Below the pieces are notes generated by a model. That model saw only the letters and a list, made by a program, of their open reading frames with translations. It was not told the origin of the DNA and did not search any database. Positions 17,125 through 25,834 of a DNA stretch of 64,000 bases are shown piece after piece. Every line of letters starts with the position of its first letter. The stretch's first letter is position 1. The position numbers and the translations under genes are program-made. Origin of the DNA: Trebonia sp964581815 (GTDB taxonomy: Bacteria; Actinomycetota; Actinomycetes; Streptosporangiales; Streptosporangiaceae); the NCBI GenBank assembly GCA_964581815.1, contig CAZORE010000015.1, positions 27,406 through 91,405 on the forward strand. Reading direction: 5' to 3'.

Positions 17125-18498
17125 ATGCGCATACCAAGAACTCCCAGGAAAACGTGGCCGGCCGCACTCGCCGTGGCCGCGGCCACGGCACTCGGGTCAG
17201 GCCTCGCGCTCGCCGCCGCGGGACCTGCCGCCGCGGCCGGCGCTGCCTTCCCGGCCCACTTCGCCGCTCCTTACCTGCAGATCAGCTCATCGGACGCGGG
17301 AGACATGGCAGCGGACGAGGCCGCGACCGGCCTGAAGTACTACACGCTGGCCTTCCTGATCCCGCAGTCCGGCTGCACGCCGGAGTGGGAGGACGACGGT
17401 TCCGGTGTGGGCGCCTTCGCCTCGCAGATCAGTGCCATTCAGTCCGGCGGCGGCAACGTCATCATCTCGTTCGGCGGTGAGGCTGGCGGTGAGCTGGCGC
17501 AGACCTGCACGAACGTCTCGCAGCTGACGGCCGCCTACCAGAACGTGGTGAACACCTACGGCGTCACCCGGCTGGACTTCGACATCGAGGGCGGCGTGCT
17601 GTCCGACACCGCGGCCACCACACTGCGCGACCAGGCGCTCGCCGCGCTGCAGGCCGAGGACCCGGCAGTGCAAGTCGACTTCACCCTCGCCGTTTCCCCG
17701 CAGGGGCTGCCCACCGGCACCGGCTCGGAGTACGCGCTGCTCCAGGACGCCAAGGCCAAGGGCGTGAAGGTGTCCGTCGTGAACATCATGACGATGGACT
17801 TCGGCGCCGGCTCCAACGACCTCGCGGACGCCGAGTCCGCCGCCCAGGGGACCGCCAGCCAGCTCGCGAGCCTGTACGGGATCTCAACCGCGGCGGCCTA
17901 CGCCATGATGGGCCTGACGCCGATCGCCGGCACCAACGACGACGGCACCGTCTTCTCCACCGGCAACGCCTCGTCGCTGGAGAGCTTCGCCGCGTCCAAC
18001 GGCGTCGCGGAGCTGTCCTTCTGGGAGGTCGACGGCTACGACAAGGGAACTGGCTACCAGTACTCGTCGATCTTCAACAAGATCACCGGGACCAGCGGCG
18101 GCGGCGGGGGCGGCGGCACAGCCACCGGGCCGATCACCGGGTACCAGGGCCTGTGCCTCGATGACCGCTCTGCGAGCACCGCCAACTTCAACCCGATCCA
18201 GGTGTACACCTGCAACGGGACGAACGCGCAGAGCTGGACCGTGAACAGCAACGGCACCCTGACGGTCCTCGGCAACTGCCTGGATGTGGCCGGCGCCGGC
18301 ACGGCCAACGGGACCAAGGTCGACCTGTATCCCTGCAACGGCACTGGGGCGCAGTCCTGGGTGCACCAGTCCAACGGCGAGCTCGTGAACTCGAATTCCG
18401 GCAAGTGCCTCGACGACACCGGCTTCGGCGGCTCGGGCACCCAGGTGCAGATCTGGGCCTGCGCCGACAGCTCCAACCAGCAGTGGAATATCCCGTGA
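17125..18498 (+). CDS. Secreted GH18 chitinase-like enzyme with C-terminal CBM13 (ricin-B) module
   Basis: A 457-residue exported protein. The signal peptide (residues 1-38) has a basic start MRIPRTPRK and ends AAAAGAAF. Residues about 40-320 form a GH18 barrel with the catalytic DxxDxDxE motif present as RLDFDIE (Glu near residue 155) and the strand motif NVIISFGGEAGGE. This branch resembles the short bacterial chitinases that act on chitin or chitooligosaccharides. A poly-Gly linker (SGGGGGGGT, near 330) leads to a CBM13 trefoil with repeated QxW motifs (QSW, QQW). The ATG at 17125 lacks a strong ribosome-binding site. It is coupled to the next gene and is probably controlled by the divergent LacI regulator. 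Confidence 0.88.
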   Translation: MRIPRTPRKTWPAALAVAAATALGSGLALAAAGPAAAAGAAFPAHFAAPYLQISSSDAGDMAADEAATGLKYYTLAFLIPQSGCTPEWEDDGSGVGAFASQISAIQSGGGNVIISFGGEAGGELAQTCTNVSQLTAAYQNVVNTYGVTRLDFDIEGGVLSDTAATTLRDQALAALQAEDPAVQVDFTLAVSPQGLPTGTGSEYALLQDAKAKGVKVSVVNIMTMDFGAGSNDLADAESAAQGTASQLASLYGISTAAAYAMMGLTPIAGTNDDGTVFSTGNASSLESFAASNGVAELSFWEVDGYDKGTGYQYSSIFNKITGTSGGGGGGGTATGPITGYQGLCLDDRSASTANFNPIQVYTCNGTNAQSWTVNSNGTLTVLGNCLDVAGAGTANGTKVDLYPCNGTGAQSWVHQSNGELVNSNSGKCLDDTGFGGSGTQVQIWACADSSNQQWNIP

Positions 18499-20645
18499 AG
18501 CGGCGGCTCCTTGCCGTCTTCGCGACGGTAGCGCTGATGTTCGGCCTCGCGATGGCGTCCGCTCACCACGCGCAGGCCGCGACCACCGGGCCGATCACCG
18601 GGTACCAGGGCCTGTGCCTGGATGACCGCTCCGCGAGCACCGCGAACTTCAACCCGATCCAGGTGTACACCTGCAACGGGACCAACGCGCAGCAGTGGAC
18701 CGTCGCAGCGGGCAACACCCTGCAGGTACTCGGCTCGTGCCTGGACGTCAACGCGGCGGGCACCGCGAACGGCACCCTCGTGGACCTGTACACCTGCAAC
18801 GGCACCGGCGCGCAGGTCTGGATCCCGCAGTCCAACGGCGAGCTGCTCAACCCCAACTCCGGCAAGTGCCTCGACGACACCGGCTTCGGCGGCTCGGGCA
18901 CCCAGGTGCAGATCTGGGCCTGCGCCGACAGCTCCAACCAGCAGTGGACGCTGCCGAGCGGCGGGGCGCCCCCGGGCAACACGCCGAATTTCGGATCCAA
19001 CGTCTACGTGTTCAGTACCAGCATGTCGACCGCGACGATTCAGAGTGACATCAATGCGGTGTACAACTCGCAGCAGTCGAACCAGTTCGGCACGCAGCGC
19101 TATGAGCTGATGTTCGAGCCGGGCACCTACAACGTCTCGGTCCCTGTCGGCTTCTACACCGAGGTCGTCGGCCTCGGGCAGAACCCGACGCAGACGGTCA
19201 TCACCGGCGGCGGCATCTACGCCAACGCCGCCTGGAACAACGGGAACGCCACGGAGAACTTCTGGCGCGGCGTGGAGAACATCACCATCGACCCGTCATC
19301 CGGCAGCACCGAATGGGCGGTCTCGCAGGCCGACCCGATGCGGCGGGTGCAAATCGACGGCAACCTCGTGCTCGACGACAATTCCTCGGGCAACACCACG
19401 AGCAACTGGTCGTCCGGCGGCTTCATCAGCGACTCGGTCGTCACCGGCCAGGTCAACTCGGGCACCCAGCAGCAGTTCATCATGCGCAACGACAAGGTGG
19501 GCAGCTGGGCCGGCTCGAACTGGAACATGGTGTTCGTCGGCAGCACCGGAGTGCCAGGCCAGAGCTTCCCGAGCCCGCCGTACACGACGGTGAGCCAGAC
19601 CCCAACCGTTGACGAGAAGCCCTACCTCTACATCGACTCGTCAGGGAACTGGAACGTGTTCGTGCCGTCGAACAGGACGAACTCGTCTGGTGTCTCCTGG
19701 GGATCGGGGAACACGCCGGGAACCTCGCTGCCGATTAGCGATTTCTATATTGCGTCGCCAAGCAGCACGGTCGCCCAGATCAACGCCGCGCTGAGCAGCG
19801 GGCAGGACCTGCTATTCACCCCGGGCGTCTACCAGGTCAACGGCACCATCAACGTCACCAACCCCGACACCGTGGTGCTCGGCCTCGGCCTGGCCACGCT
19901 GGTGTCCAACAGCGGCAACACGATCCTGCAAACCGCCGACGTCAACGGCATCCGCATTGGCGGGCTGCTCTTCGACGCCGGGACCGCCAACAGCTCCGTC
20001 CTCGTGCAGGTCGGCCCGTCCGGGTCAAGCGCCAGCCACGCCTCGGACCCGACCGTGCTGTCCGACGTCTTCGCCCGCATCGGCGGCGCCACCGTGGGCA
20101 AGGCCACGCAGACGCTGCAGGTCAACAGCGCCAATGTGATCGGCGATGACCTGTGGCTGTGGCGGGCGGACCACGGCAACAGCGGCACCGTCGGCTGGAC
20201 GACCAACACCGCCGCCAACGGCCTGGTCGTCAACGGCGCCAGCGTGACCATGTACGGACTCGCGGTCGAGCACTACCAGGCGGTGCAGGTCCAGTGGAAC
20301 GGCAACGGCGGAGCCGATTACTTCTACCAGAGCGAGATGCCCTACGACCCGCCCAGTCAGTCCGCCTGGATGGACGGCTCCGCCGACGGCTATCCCTCGA
20401 TCAACGTCGCCAGCAGCGTGACCAGCTTCAAGGCCTACGGCCTTGGCGTGTACTGCTTCTTCAACGTGAACCCGAGCGAGATCAGCGCGAACGCGCTCAC
20501 CTCGCCGACCACGTCCGGAGTCCAGTGGAACGACATGGTCACGGTCTCGCTGGGCGGCACAGGAACCATCCAGCACATCATTAACGGCACCGGCGCCACG
20601 GTGAACTCTTCAAGCACGGTGGCCGACCTGACCACCTACAGCTGA
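18495..20645 (+). CDS. Secreted CBM13 plus right-handed beta-helix protein
   Basis: A 716-residue exported protein starting at a GTG that overlaps the chitinase stop (GTGA), so the two are translationally coupled. The signal peptide (residues 1-29) ends AHHAQAATT. Residues about 30-155 are a CBM13 module almost identical to the chitinase one. From about 165 to the end is a beta-helix with a pectate-lyase/GH55-like look: FEPGTYNVSVPVGFYTEVVG, ENFWRGVENITI, TQQQFIMRNDKVGSW and LLFTPGVYQVNGTINV. Streptomyces homologues are often mislabelled adenylyl cyclase; I see no cyclase motif. Its role is probably polysaccharide binding or cleavage beside the chitinase. Catalytic residues are not identified. 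Confidence 0.8.
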   Translation: MKRRLLAVFATVALMFGLAMASAHHAQAATTGPITGYQGLCLDDRSASTANFNPIQVYTCNGTNAQQWTVAAGNTLQVLGSCLDVNAAGTANGTLVDLYTCNGTGAQVWIPQSNGELLNPNSGKCLDDTGFGGSGTQVQIWACADSSNQQWTLPSGGAPPGNTPNFGSNVYVFSTSMSTATIQSDINAVYNSQQSNQFGTQRYELMFEPGTYNVSVPVGFYTEVVGLGQNPTQTVITGGGIYANAAWNNGNATENFWRGVENITIDPSSGSTEWAVSQADPMRRVQIDGNLVLDDNSSGNTTSNWSSGGFISDSVVTGQVNSGTQQQFIMRNDKVGSWAGSNWNMVFVGSTGVPGQSFPSPPYTTVSQTPTVDEKPYLYIDSSGNWNVFVPSNRTNSSGVSWGSGNTPGTSLPISDFYIASPSSTVAQINAALSSGQDLLFTPGVYQVNGTINVTNPDTVVLGLGLATLVSNSGNTILQTADVNGIRIGGLLFDAGTANSSVLVQVGPSGSSASHASDPTVLSDVFARIGGATVGKATQTLQVNSANVIGDDLWLWRADHGNSGTVGWTTNTAANGLVVNGASVTMYGLAVEHYQAVQVQWNGNGGADYFYQSEMPYDPPSQSAWMDGSADGYPSINVASSVTSFKAYGLGVYCFFNVNPSEISANALTSPTTSGVQWNDMVTVSLGGTGTIQHIINGTGATVNSSSTVADLTTYS

Positions 20646-20652
20646 ACAGCCC

Positions 20653-20700
20653 GTCAGGGCCCGGCCGCATCGAGTGAAATCGATGCGGCCGGGCCCTGAC
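20653..20700 (+). terminator. Strong hairpin terminator after the beta-helix gene
   Basis: A perfect 21-bp stem (20653-20673 with 20680-20700) with a 6-base loop GTGAAA begins 8 bases after the stop codon. Confidence 0.85.
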
Positions 20701-20756
20701 TCGCTCCCCTCCGTTCACTGCCACCGCGAATTGGCGGCAGCCCGCCAACGGAGCTC

Positions 20757-22184
20757 TTATGCGTCGGCCGCTTCGTCCGCCAACCGGGATGACGTGAGCC
20801 GGGCTGGAAGCCGCGTTCCGGCGGCGACCCCGATGAGGGCGACCGCGATGGCGAACGAGAACGCCAGCGCGACTCCAGTGCCGTGCCCGATGCCGGCACC
20901 GGCGGCGGCCACGATGGCCCCGGCCACACCGGTGCCGAGGGCCTGCCCGAGCACGTCGCACAGCTGGAGAGCCGAAGTCGCCCGGCCCTCCTCGCCCGGC
21001 GCCGCGCGGTCGAGCGTGGTCACCGACAACGGGGCGTAGGCGGTGCCGATCCCTCCGCCGGCCAGCGCCCACGCCACGATGGCCAGCGCGGGAGGCACGG
21101 ACGGCAGCAGCACGACGGACATCACCGCGAGGCCAACGACCACCAGGCACTCGCCGGACCGGACCAGGCGGCGCGGACCGAGCCTGGCGATGTACCTGGC
21201 CTGAACCCACGACCCCGCCGTCCAGGTGAGGGTCGACGCGGTGAGCGCGAGCGCGGCCAGCGCCGTCGGGGCATGGCGCACGGTCACGATCGCATACGGG
21301 ACATACGCGTCACCCGCGAAGAAGCAGCACGTCAGCAGCGACCGGCTGAGGATCGTGGCGGTCAGTCCCGGCCGTGCGGTCATGTTACGGGGAGGCGTCA
21401 GCTGTCGCATCGAGGCAGCGAGCAGGATGGCGCCGGCGATGCCGCCGGCGACGACCACGGGCAGGACACCGGAGTTGAGCGCCGCGAGCGCGGTGCCAGC
21501 GCCGGCGACCACCCCAAGCACGGCCAGGTACGGCACCGCGGCCTTTCCCGGGCTGGCCAGGGGCGGGACATTCCGCAAGGCGAGGACGACCAGTACTCCG
21601 GTCGCGATCACCAGCGGGATCAGGCCAAGGAACACCCACCGCCAGCCAACCGCCGCGGCTACCAGGGCGGCGATAGCCGGCCCGACCAGGCCGGGTACCA
21701 CCCACGCGGTGGAAAGGACGGCGAACATTCGCGGCCGCACCGCGTCGGGATAGCACCGGGAGATCGCCACGTAGGCAACCGCGGGCACAACCCCGGCGCC
21801 AAGGCCCTGTACTGCCCGGCCGGCCACGAGAACCGCCATGTCCGGCGCGGTCCCGCCAATGACCAGGCCGAGGCTGAAGAGGGCAAGGCCGGCGGCCATC
21901 GGCCGCCCCAGTGGCGCCCGGTCGGCCAGTGTCCCGGCGACCACGATTCCGACGAGGCTCGCCAGCAGGAAGGCACTGAACACCCAGCCGTAGAGGCGCA
22001 GGTCCCCCAGGTGCCTGCCGACCACCGGCAAGATCGTGGCGACGGCGAGCGCCTCGAACGCGACGAAGGTGACCGCGAGCACGAGACCCACCGTCAGCGT
22101 TCGCCGCGCTGGCGCCCAAATCCCGTCTGCCGGGCCGGCTGTCGCCGCTGAGGTTCTGGCCATGTCTGTATCTGTGCTCACCAC
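20757..22184 (-). CDS. MFS drug-efflux-type transporter
   Basis: A 475-residue major facilitator of the EmrB/QacA-like drug:proton antiporter type. The first half shows LYGWVFSAFLLASLVGIVVA, the loop 2-3 motif GTLADRAPLGRP, and motif C-like VVPGLVGPAIAALV. About 12-14 hydrophobic segments are visible. The probable start is the GTG at 22184; its promoter leaves essentially no 5' leader. Alternative starts are the GTG at 22181 and the ATG at 22163. Transcription starts from a MerR-type promoter immediately upstream. The substrate is unknown; a toxic or redox-active compound fits the promoter type. Confidence 0.88.
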   Translation of the reverse strand: MVSTDTDMARTSAATAGPADGIWAPARRTLTVGLVLAVTFVAFEALAVATILPVVGRHLGDLRLYGWVFSAFLLASLVGIVVAGTLADRAPLGRPMAAGLALFSLGLVIGGTAPDMAVLVAGRAVQGLGAGVVPAVAYVAISRCYPDAVRPRMFAVLSTAWVVPGLVGPAIAALVAAAVGWRWVFLGLIPLVIATGVLVVLALRNVPPLASPGKAAVPYLAVLGVVAGAGTALAALNSGVLPVVVAGGIAGAILLAASMRQLTPPRNMTARPGLTATILSRSLLTCCFFAGDAYVPYAIVTVRHAPTALAALALTASTLTWTAGSWVQARYIARLGPRRLVRSGECLVVVGLAVMSVVLLPSVPPALAIVAWALAGGGIGTAYAPLSVTTLDRAAPGEEGRATSALQLCDVLGQALGTGVAGAIVAAAGAGIGHGTGVALAFSFAIAVALIGVAAGTRLPARLTSSRLADEAADA

Positions 22185-22188
22185 GGTG

Positions 22189-22219
22189 AGGTTAGAACCT
22201 CAACTGCGGTTGAGGTCAA
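22189..22219 (-). promoter_or_regulatory. MerR-family-type promoter with 19-bp spacer and operator palindrome
   Basis: On the minus strand, TTGACC (22219-22214) and TAACCT (22194-22189) are separated by 19 bases instead of the optimal 17. ACCTCAAC-TGCG-GTTGAGGT (22197-22216) is centred between them. Long spacer plus spacer palindrome is the hallmark of promoters activated by MerR/SoxR-family regulators. The predicted start point coincides with the GTG at 22184, so the mRNA is probably leaderless. No MerR gene is in the window. Confidence 0.75.
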
Positions 22220-22779
22220 GTCAGGCCAGGCTCGGACACGGCGACGACGCCTGCGCCGGCCTTCCAGGCCGCCACCAGGCATCGCCGGGCCGCCGGGTGG
22301 CCCGCGAGGTCGCCGGGCACGCGGCAGAGCCGGACCTCGCCGCCCGGCGGGCCGTCACCCTCGACGGTGAGCGTGACCGTGTGCGGGCGCTGGCCGACAA
22401 CGGCGTCGCCGTCCCAGAGCTCGAGGCTCGCCTGCTCCTGCCGCCCGGCGAGCGCGGCGGCGTAGCAGGCGAGCGCGACCGGGTCCGCCGCGGCGTCGTA
22501 CACCCAGCGGCGCCCGAGCACCGAGTGCTGCATCGTGGTAATCAGGTGCGCCTCAGCGCCGTCGAGCGGCGCGCCGCGATAGGTAACCGGCAGATGGAAC
22601 ACCTCGCCCGCCCGGCGCACCAGGAGCGCCTCGATCCCGACCTCCCCGGCCGGGTCGTCGAACCGGTAGCTGGCGGCCATCTCCACGTCCCCCGCGCCGC
22701 CCAGGCCCTGCCGGTCCAGCCAGGCCGCGGCCAGCTCCAGCTTCGTCGGCGTGATCGTCGCCCTGTGCAGGATTGCCAC
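22216..22779 (-). CDS. Maltokinase N-terminal-cap-like domain protein
   Basis: A 187-residue protein from the GTG at 22779, preceded by GGGAGGACTC. Its opening (AILHRATITPTKLELAAAWL) and the blocks GEVFHLPVTYRGAPL and LITTMQHSVLGRRWVYDAAADP match a small actinobacterial family that resembles the N-terminal cap of maltokinase and trehalose-synthase-fused kinases, without any kinase domain. Function is unknown. Its stop codon touches the MerR-type operator of the downstream MFS gene, which runs the same way. Confidence 0.65.
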   Translation of the reverse strand: MAILHRATITPTKLELAAAWLDRQGLGGAGDVEMAASYRFDDPAGEVGIEALLVRRAGEVFHLPVTYRGAPLDGAEAHLITTMQHSVLGRRWVYDAAADPVALACYAAALAGRQEQASLELWDGDAVVGQRPHTVTLTVEGDGPPGGEVRLCRVPGDLAGHPAARRCLVAAWKAGAGVVAVSEPGLT

Positions 22780-23157
22780 GAGTCCTCCCTGATCCCTTGC
22801 CCGGTCTCCCGAGGGTAGCGGGAGACCGGGCGACGCCCCGCCGTCGCTCGGCTTACGTCTCGCCGCAGCGGACAAGCCGCGCCGCCCGCTGGTGCACGGC
22901 GGCCGCGCAGAATTTAGCAAAAAATGTGTCAAATTGACTGAACCAAACGCCCCACTTGTTCGTCCCATTCATAGGAGAGGATGGCGCGTTCCACTACGAT
23001 GTGAGCGCGGGTAGCCGTTACGTGTACCTGACAGGGGGCGAGGACAGTGCCGGGCACCGGACGGCTTGGGCCGGCCGCGACGGCGTTTGCCGTGGTCATC
23101 GCGGCCGCGGTCGCGTGCGCGTCCTCGACGCGGGCCGGGATGGGGGCGATCTTACGA
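22780..23157. other. Upstream region of the kinase-FHA-kinase operon
   Basis: This 378-base stretch contains the divergent start region. Around 22915-22960 it is AT-rich with TTGACT at 22935, a possible -35 for the plus-strand operon. An in-frame GTG at 23047, preceded by AGGGGGCGAGG, could extend the first kinase by 37 residues including a hydrophobic stretch, but that would give an odd topology. No separate gene is seen. Confidence 0.4.
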
Positions 23158-24759
23158 ATGGACCGGATCCTGGCCGGGCGCTACGAGCTCGACATCCCGC
23201 TCGGACGCGGGGGATCGGGCGAGGTCTGGCGCGGTAAGGACCTAGCGACCCGCCGCTCCGTCGCCATCAAGGTCGTCGAGCTTTCCCAGACCGATGACCC
23301 CAGCACGCTGTCGGAGACGATCGGCCGGTTCCGGCGTGAGGCCGTCGTCATCGGGTCGCTCAGGCACCAGAACATCGTGAGCTCAATCGACGCCGGCCGC
23401 GTCGGCAGCCAGCTGTTCATGGTCATGGAGCTGGCACCGGGCATTTCCCTGGCTAGCATGATGGACGAGCGCGGCGAGCGCGGCATGGGGTTGTTCCCGA
23501 TCTCAAGCGTGCTCCGCATCGCCGGGGAAACGTGCGCGGGCCTCTCCGCGGCCCACGAGGCCGGCATCGTGCACCGGGACATCAAGCCAAGCAACCTGAT
23601 GGTGACGCCGCAGCTCAGCGTCAAGATCATCGACTTCGGCATCGCCCGGCTGCTCGCAGACAATTCCCCGCGGCTGACCCTGCAGGGCCACACGGTCGGT
23701 ACCGCCGCGTACATGTCGCCGGAACAAGCGCAAGGCGGCGACATTGACGGCCGCGCCGACCTCTACTCACTCGGCTGCGTGCTCTATCACCTGCTGTCCG
23801 GGCGCCTGCCGTTCCGGTCGTCCATGCCTGGGGCGCTGCTGATGATGCAGGTCATGGACAGCGCGACACCGCTCAACGTTTTCCGGCCCGACCTTCCAGA
23901 CGAAATCATCCGGCTCGTCAGCGACCTGATGGAAAAGGACCGGGCGGCCCGGCCCGCCAGCGCGGCTGAGGTCATCAGCCGTCTCCAGGCGCTCGGTGAG
24001 ACCCTGGAGACTGAGGAGCCGGCGCACGAGGCCGACCGGCAGACGGTCATGGCCGATGACCCGGTGGCCAGGGTCGGTGAGGCACGGCATGACGTGGGCG
24101 AGACGCGGCGTCAGGCGCCCTTGCCCGAGCCGGGCCCGCCGGGTGCAGTTACCCCGGAACGGCTCGCCCAGCTCTGGGGCCCGGAAACCGTCGCCGCCCC
24201 GGCCCGGGCCGCCCAGGACGCGACCTTCAAGTCGGCGCAGCCGCCACCGTACGCGCCTCCCCAGGTCCCGGTCTGGCAGTCGCCGCCGACGGTCAGGGCC
24301 GACAGCGGCGGCATACCCGACTGGCCCGTACCGCTGCCCAGGCCGTCCCAGCGGCCGCGCCGCCGCTGGGCGGGGCTGCTCAGCACCCTGGTCACGCTGG
24401 CCATCGCGGCCGGCGTATGGGTTTACGTCTATCAGCGGGCGCACGATAAGCTCACCATCACGAATGTCACGGTCACAGTTGCGGATCAGGTCGTGGGATG
24501 CAACCGCACTGCCGATATCATCGGGACGATTACCACTAACGGCCACGGCGGGCCCATCACTTACCAGTGGGTTCGCGGTACAGAACCGCCAGGCGCGACC
24601 CTGGTGGTCGACGATGCCAGCGGAAAAAAGACGGTCCCAGTTCAACTCAAGTGGGCGTTCCACGGCAAGGGAACTATCCAGGCCGTCGCCAAGCTTCGCG
24701 TGCTAACGCCGGATTCGGCCGAGGCCAGCATCACGTTCCCCTATTCCTGCTCCTCTTGA
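23158..24759 (+). CDS. Transmembrane Ser/Thr protein kinase (first of pair)
   Basis: A Hanks-type kinase of 533 residues from ATG 23158. Kinase domain at residues about 5-275: glycine loop LGRGGSGEVWRG, VAIKVVE Lys, catalytic HRDIKPSNLM (near 140), IIDFGIA, and activation segment GTAAYMSPEQAQGG. A Pro-rich juxtamembrane region follows, then one transmembrane helix (about 406-425). The extracellular C-terminal domain of about 100 residues is bounded by two Cys (VGCNRT and YSCSS). That domain resembles the repeats outside the second kinase. It is the first gene of a kinase-FHA-kinase operon, 7 bases from the FHA gene. Ligand and substrates are unknown. Confidence 0.9.
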   Translation: MDRILAGRYELDIPLGRGGSGEVWRGKDLATRRSVAIKVVELSQTDDPSTLSETIGRFRREAVVIGSLRHQNIVSSIDAGRVGSQLFMVMELAPGISLASMMDERGERGMGLFPISSVLRIAGETCAGLSAAHEAGIVHRDIKPSNLMVTPQLSVKIIDFGIARLLADNSPRLTLQGHTVGTAAYMSPEQAQGGDIDGRADLYSLGCVLYHLLSGRLPFRSSMPGALLMMQVMDSATPLNVFRPDLPDEIIRLVSDLMEKDRAARPASAAEVISRLQALGETLETEEPAHEADRQTVMADDPVARVGEARHDVGETRRQAPLPEPGPPGAVTPERLAQLWGPETVAAPARAAQDATFKSAQPPPYAPPQVPVWQSPPTVRADSGGIPDWPVPLPRPSQRPRRRWAGLLSTLVTLAIAAGVWVYVYQRAHDKLTITNVTVTVADQVVGCNRTADIIGTITTNGHGGPITYQWVRGTEPPGATLVVDDASGKKTVPVQLKWAFHGKGTIQAVAKLRVLTPDSAEASITFPYSCSS

Positions 24760-24766
24760 GACTGGG

Positions 24767-25834
24767 ATGAAGATCATCAGCTGCGTCCCGCTCCCCGGTG
24801 CCGGCGTGATCGCCCGTCACGGCGCGCTCGTCGCCGTGACGGACAGCCGTGGGCAGGACCCTGATCCGTTGCTCGGCGTGCTGACTGAGGTCGCGGCCGC
24901 GGCGGGCGACGGCCGGGACCTGGTGCGCATGGCCGCCCGCGCAGCGCTCGGCTGCACAGGGCAGCCCGCATGGGCCTGCGCGGGCGTCACCGCCGACGAC
25001 GGCATGGCCGTGCTCGTCCACGGCGCCGCGGTGGCCACGGTCAGCGTCGACGGCGCGGGGGAGGTCGCGCTCACGGCCAGCGACTCGGTGATCCCGGTCA
25101 CCAGGACCTTCACCGGGGCCAGCATCAGCGTGGAGCTCGCCGTGGGCAACCCGGCGCCGCCCGATCTCCGGTGCTGGCTCGGCGACGGCGTGGTGCACGG
25201 CGGCGGCCTCGCGCTGACGGCGGCCGGCGTGGCCGAGCCGGCGATCGCGGCCGAGCCGGCCGCGATCATGCCGGACACGCTGCTCGACATCGTGCCGTCC
25301 CAGCTCACTGGCGGCCTGTCCGTCGAGGTGACCCGCAACCAGCCCGCCAGCGACCGGTCGGCCGTCGTGGTCGAAGGGGTGCTCTGCGCCAGCGAGCACT
25401 TCAACGATCCCGAGGCGCGCGCCTGCCGCCAGTGCGGTACCAGCCTGGACCAGCAGCCGCGGAGCGTCCTGCGGCGCCAGCGCCCGCCCCTTGGCGTCCT
25501 GGTCTTCGATGACGGGACACGGGTCACGCTCGACGGAGACTACGTGCTCGGGCGGGAGCCAGTGCTCGACTTCGACGTGATGGCCGGGCGGGCCAGGCCA
25601 TTGCGGATCTCCGACCCCGAGGGAACCGTATCCCGGCTGCACCTGCGCGTATCGCTGGTCGGCTGGCAAGTGGAAGTCAGCGATCTCGGCTCGGCGAACG
25701 GCTCGGTACTGCGGGCGCCCGGGGAGGAGCGCACCCTCGCGCCGTTCGAGCCGATCGTCCTTGAGCCTGGCACACGGATCGGCATCGGGCACCGCAGCAT
25801 GCAGTACCTGGCTTACCAAGGAGTTCGCCCATGA
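24767..25834 (+). CDS. FHA-domain protein with zinc ribbon
   Basis: A 355-residue cytoplasmic protein. The N-terminal ~180 residues form an alpha/beta region with no clear motif. Residues about 206-226 look like a zinc-binding ribbon (CASEHFNDPEARACRQCG). The FHA domain occupies about 255-350, with the phosphothreonine-binding landmarks LGREP, EGTVSRLHLRVS and LGSANGS. It lies between two kinases and overlaps the second by 4 bases, so it is probably their phosphorylation-dependent adaptor or substrate. Confidence 0.85.
   Translation: MKIISCVPLPGAGVIARHGALVAVTDSRGQDPDPLLGVLTEVAAAAGDGRDLVRMAARAALGCTGQPAWACAGVTADDGMAVLVHGAAVATVSVDGAGEVALTASDSVIPVTRTFTGASISVELAVGNPAPPDLRCWLGDGVVHGGGLALTAAGVAEPAIAAEPAAIMPDTLLDIVPSQLTGGLSVEVTRNQPASDRSAVVVEGVLCASEHFNDPEARACRQCGTSLDQQPRSVLRRQRPPLGVLVFDDGTRVTLDGDYVLGREPVLDFDVMAGRARPLRISDPEGTVSRLHLRVSLVGWQVEVSDLGSANGSVLRAPGEERTLAPFEPIVLEPGTRIGIGHRSMQYLAYQGVRP

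Noticed and set aside
19196..20645. Adenylyl cyclase annotation for the beta-helix protein
   Set aside because: No cyclase catalytic motif is present; the sequence is a signal peptide, CBM13 and beta-helix.
23047..23157. GTG start giving the first kinase an N-terminal hydrophobic segment
   Set aside because: A good ribosome-binding site precedes it. However, a membrane helix before the kinase domain plus the later helix would be unusual, and the kinase fold starts right after ATG 23158.
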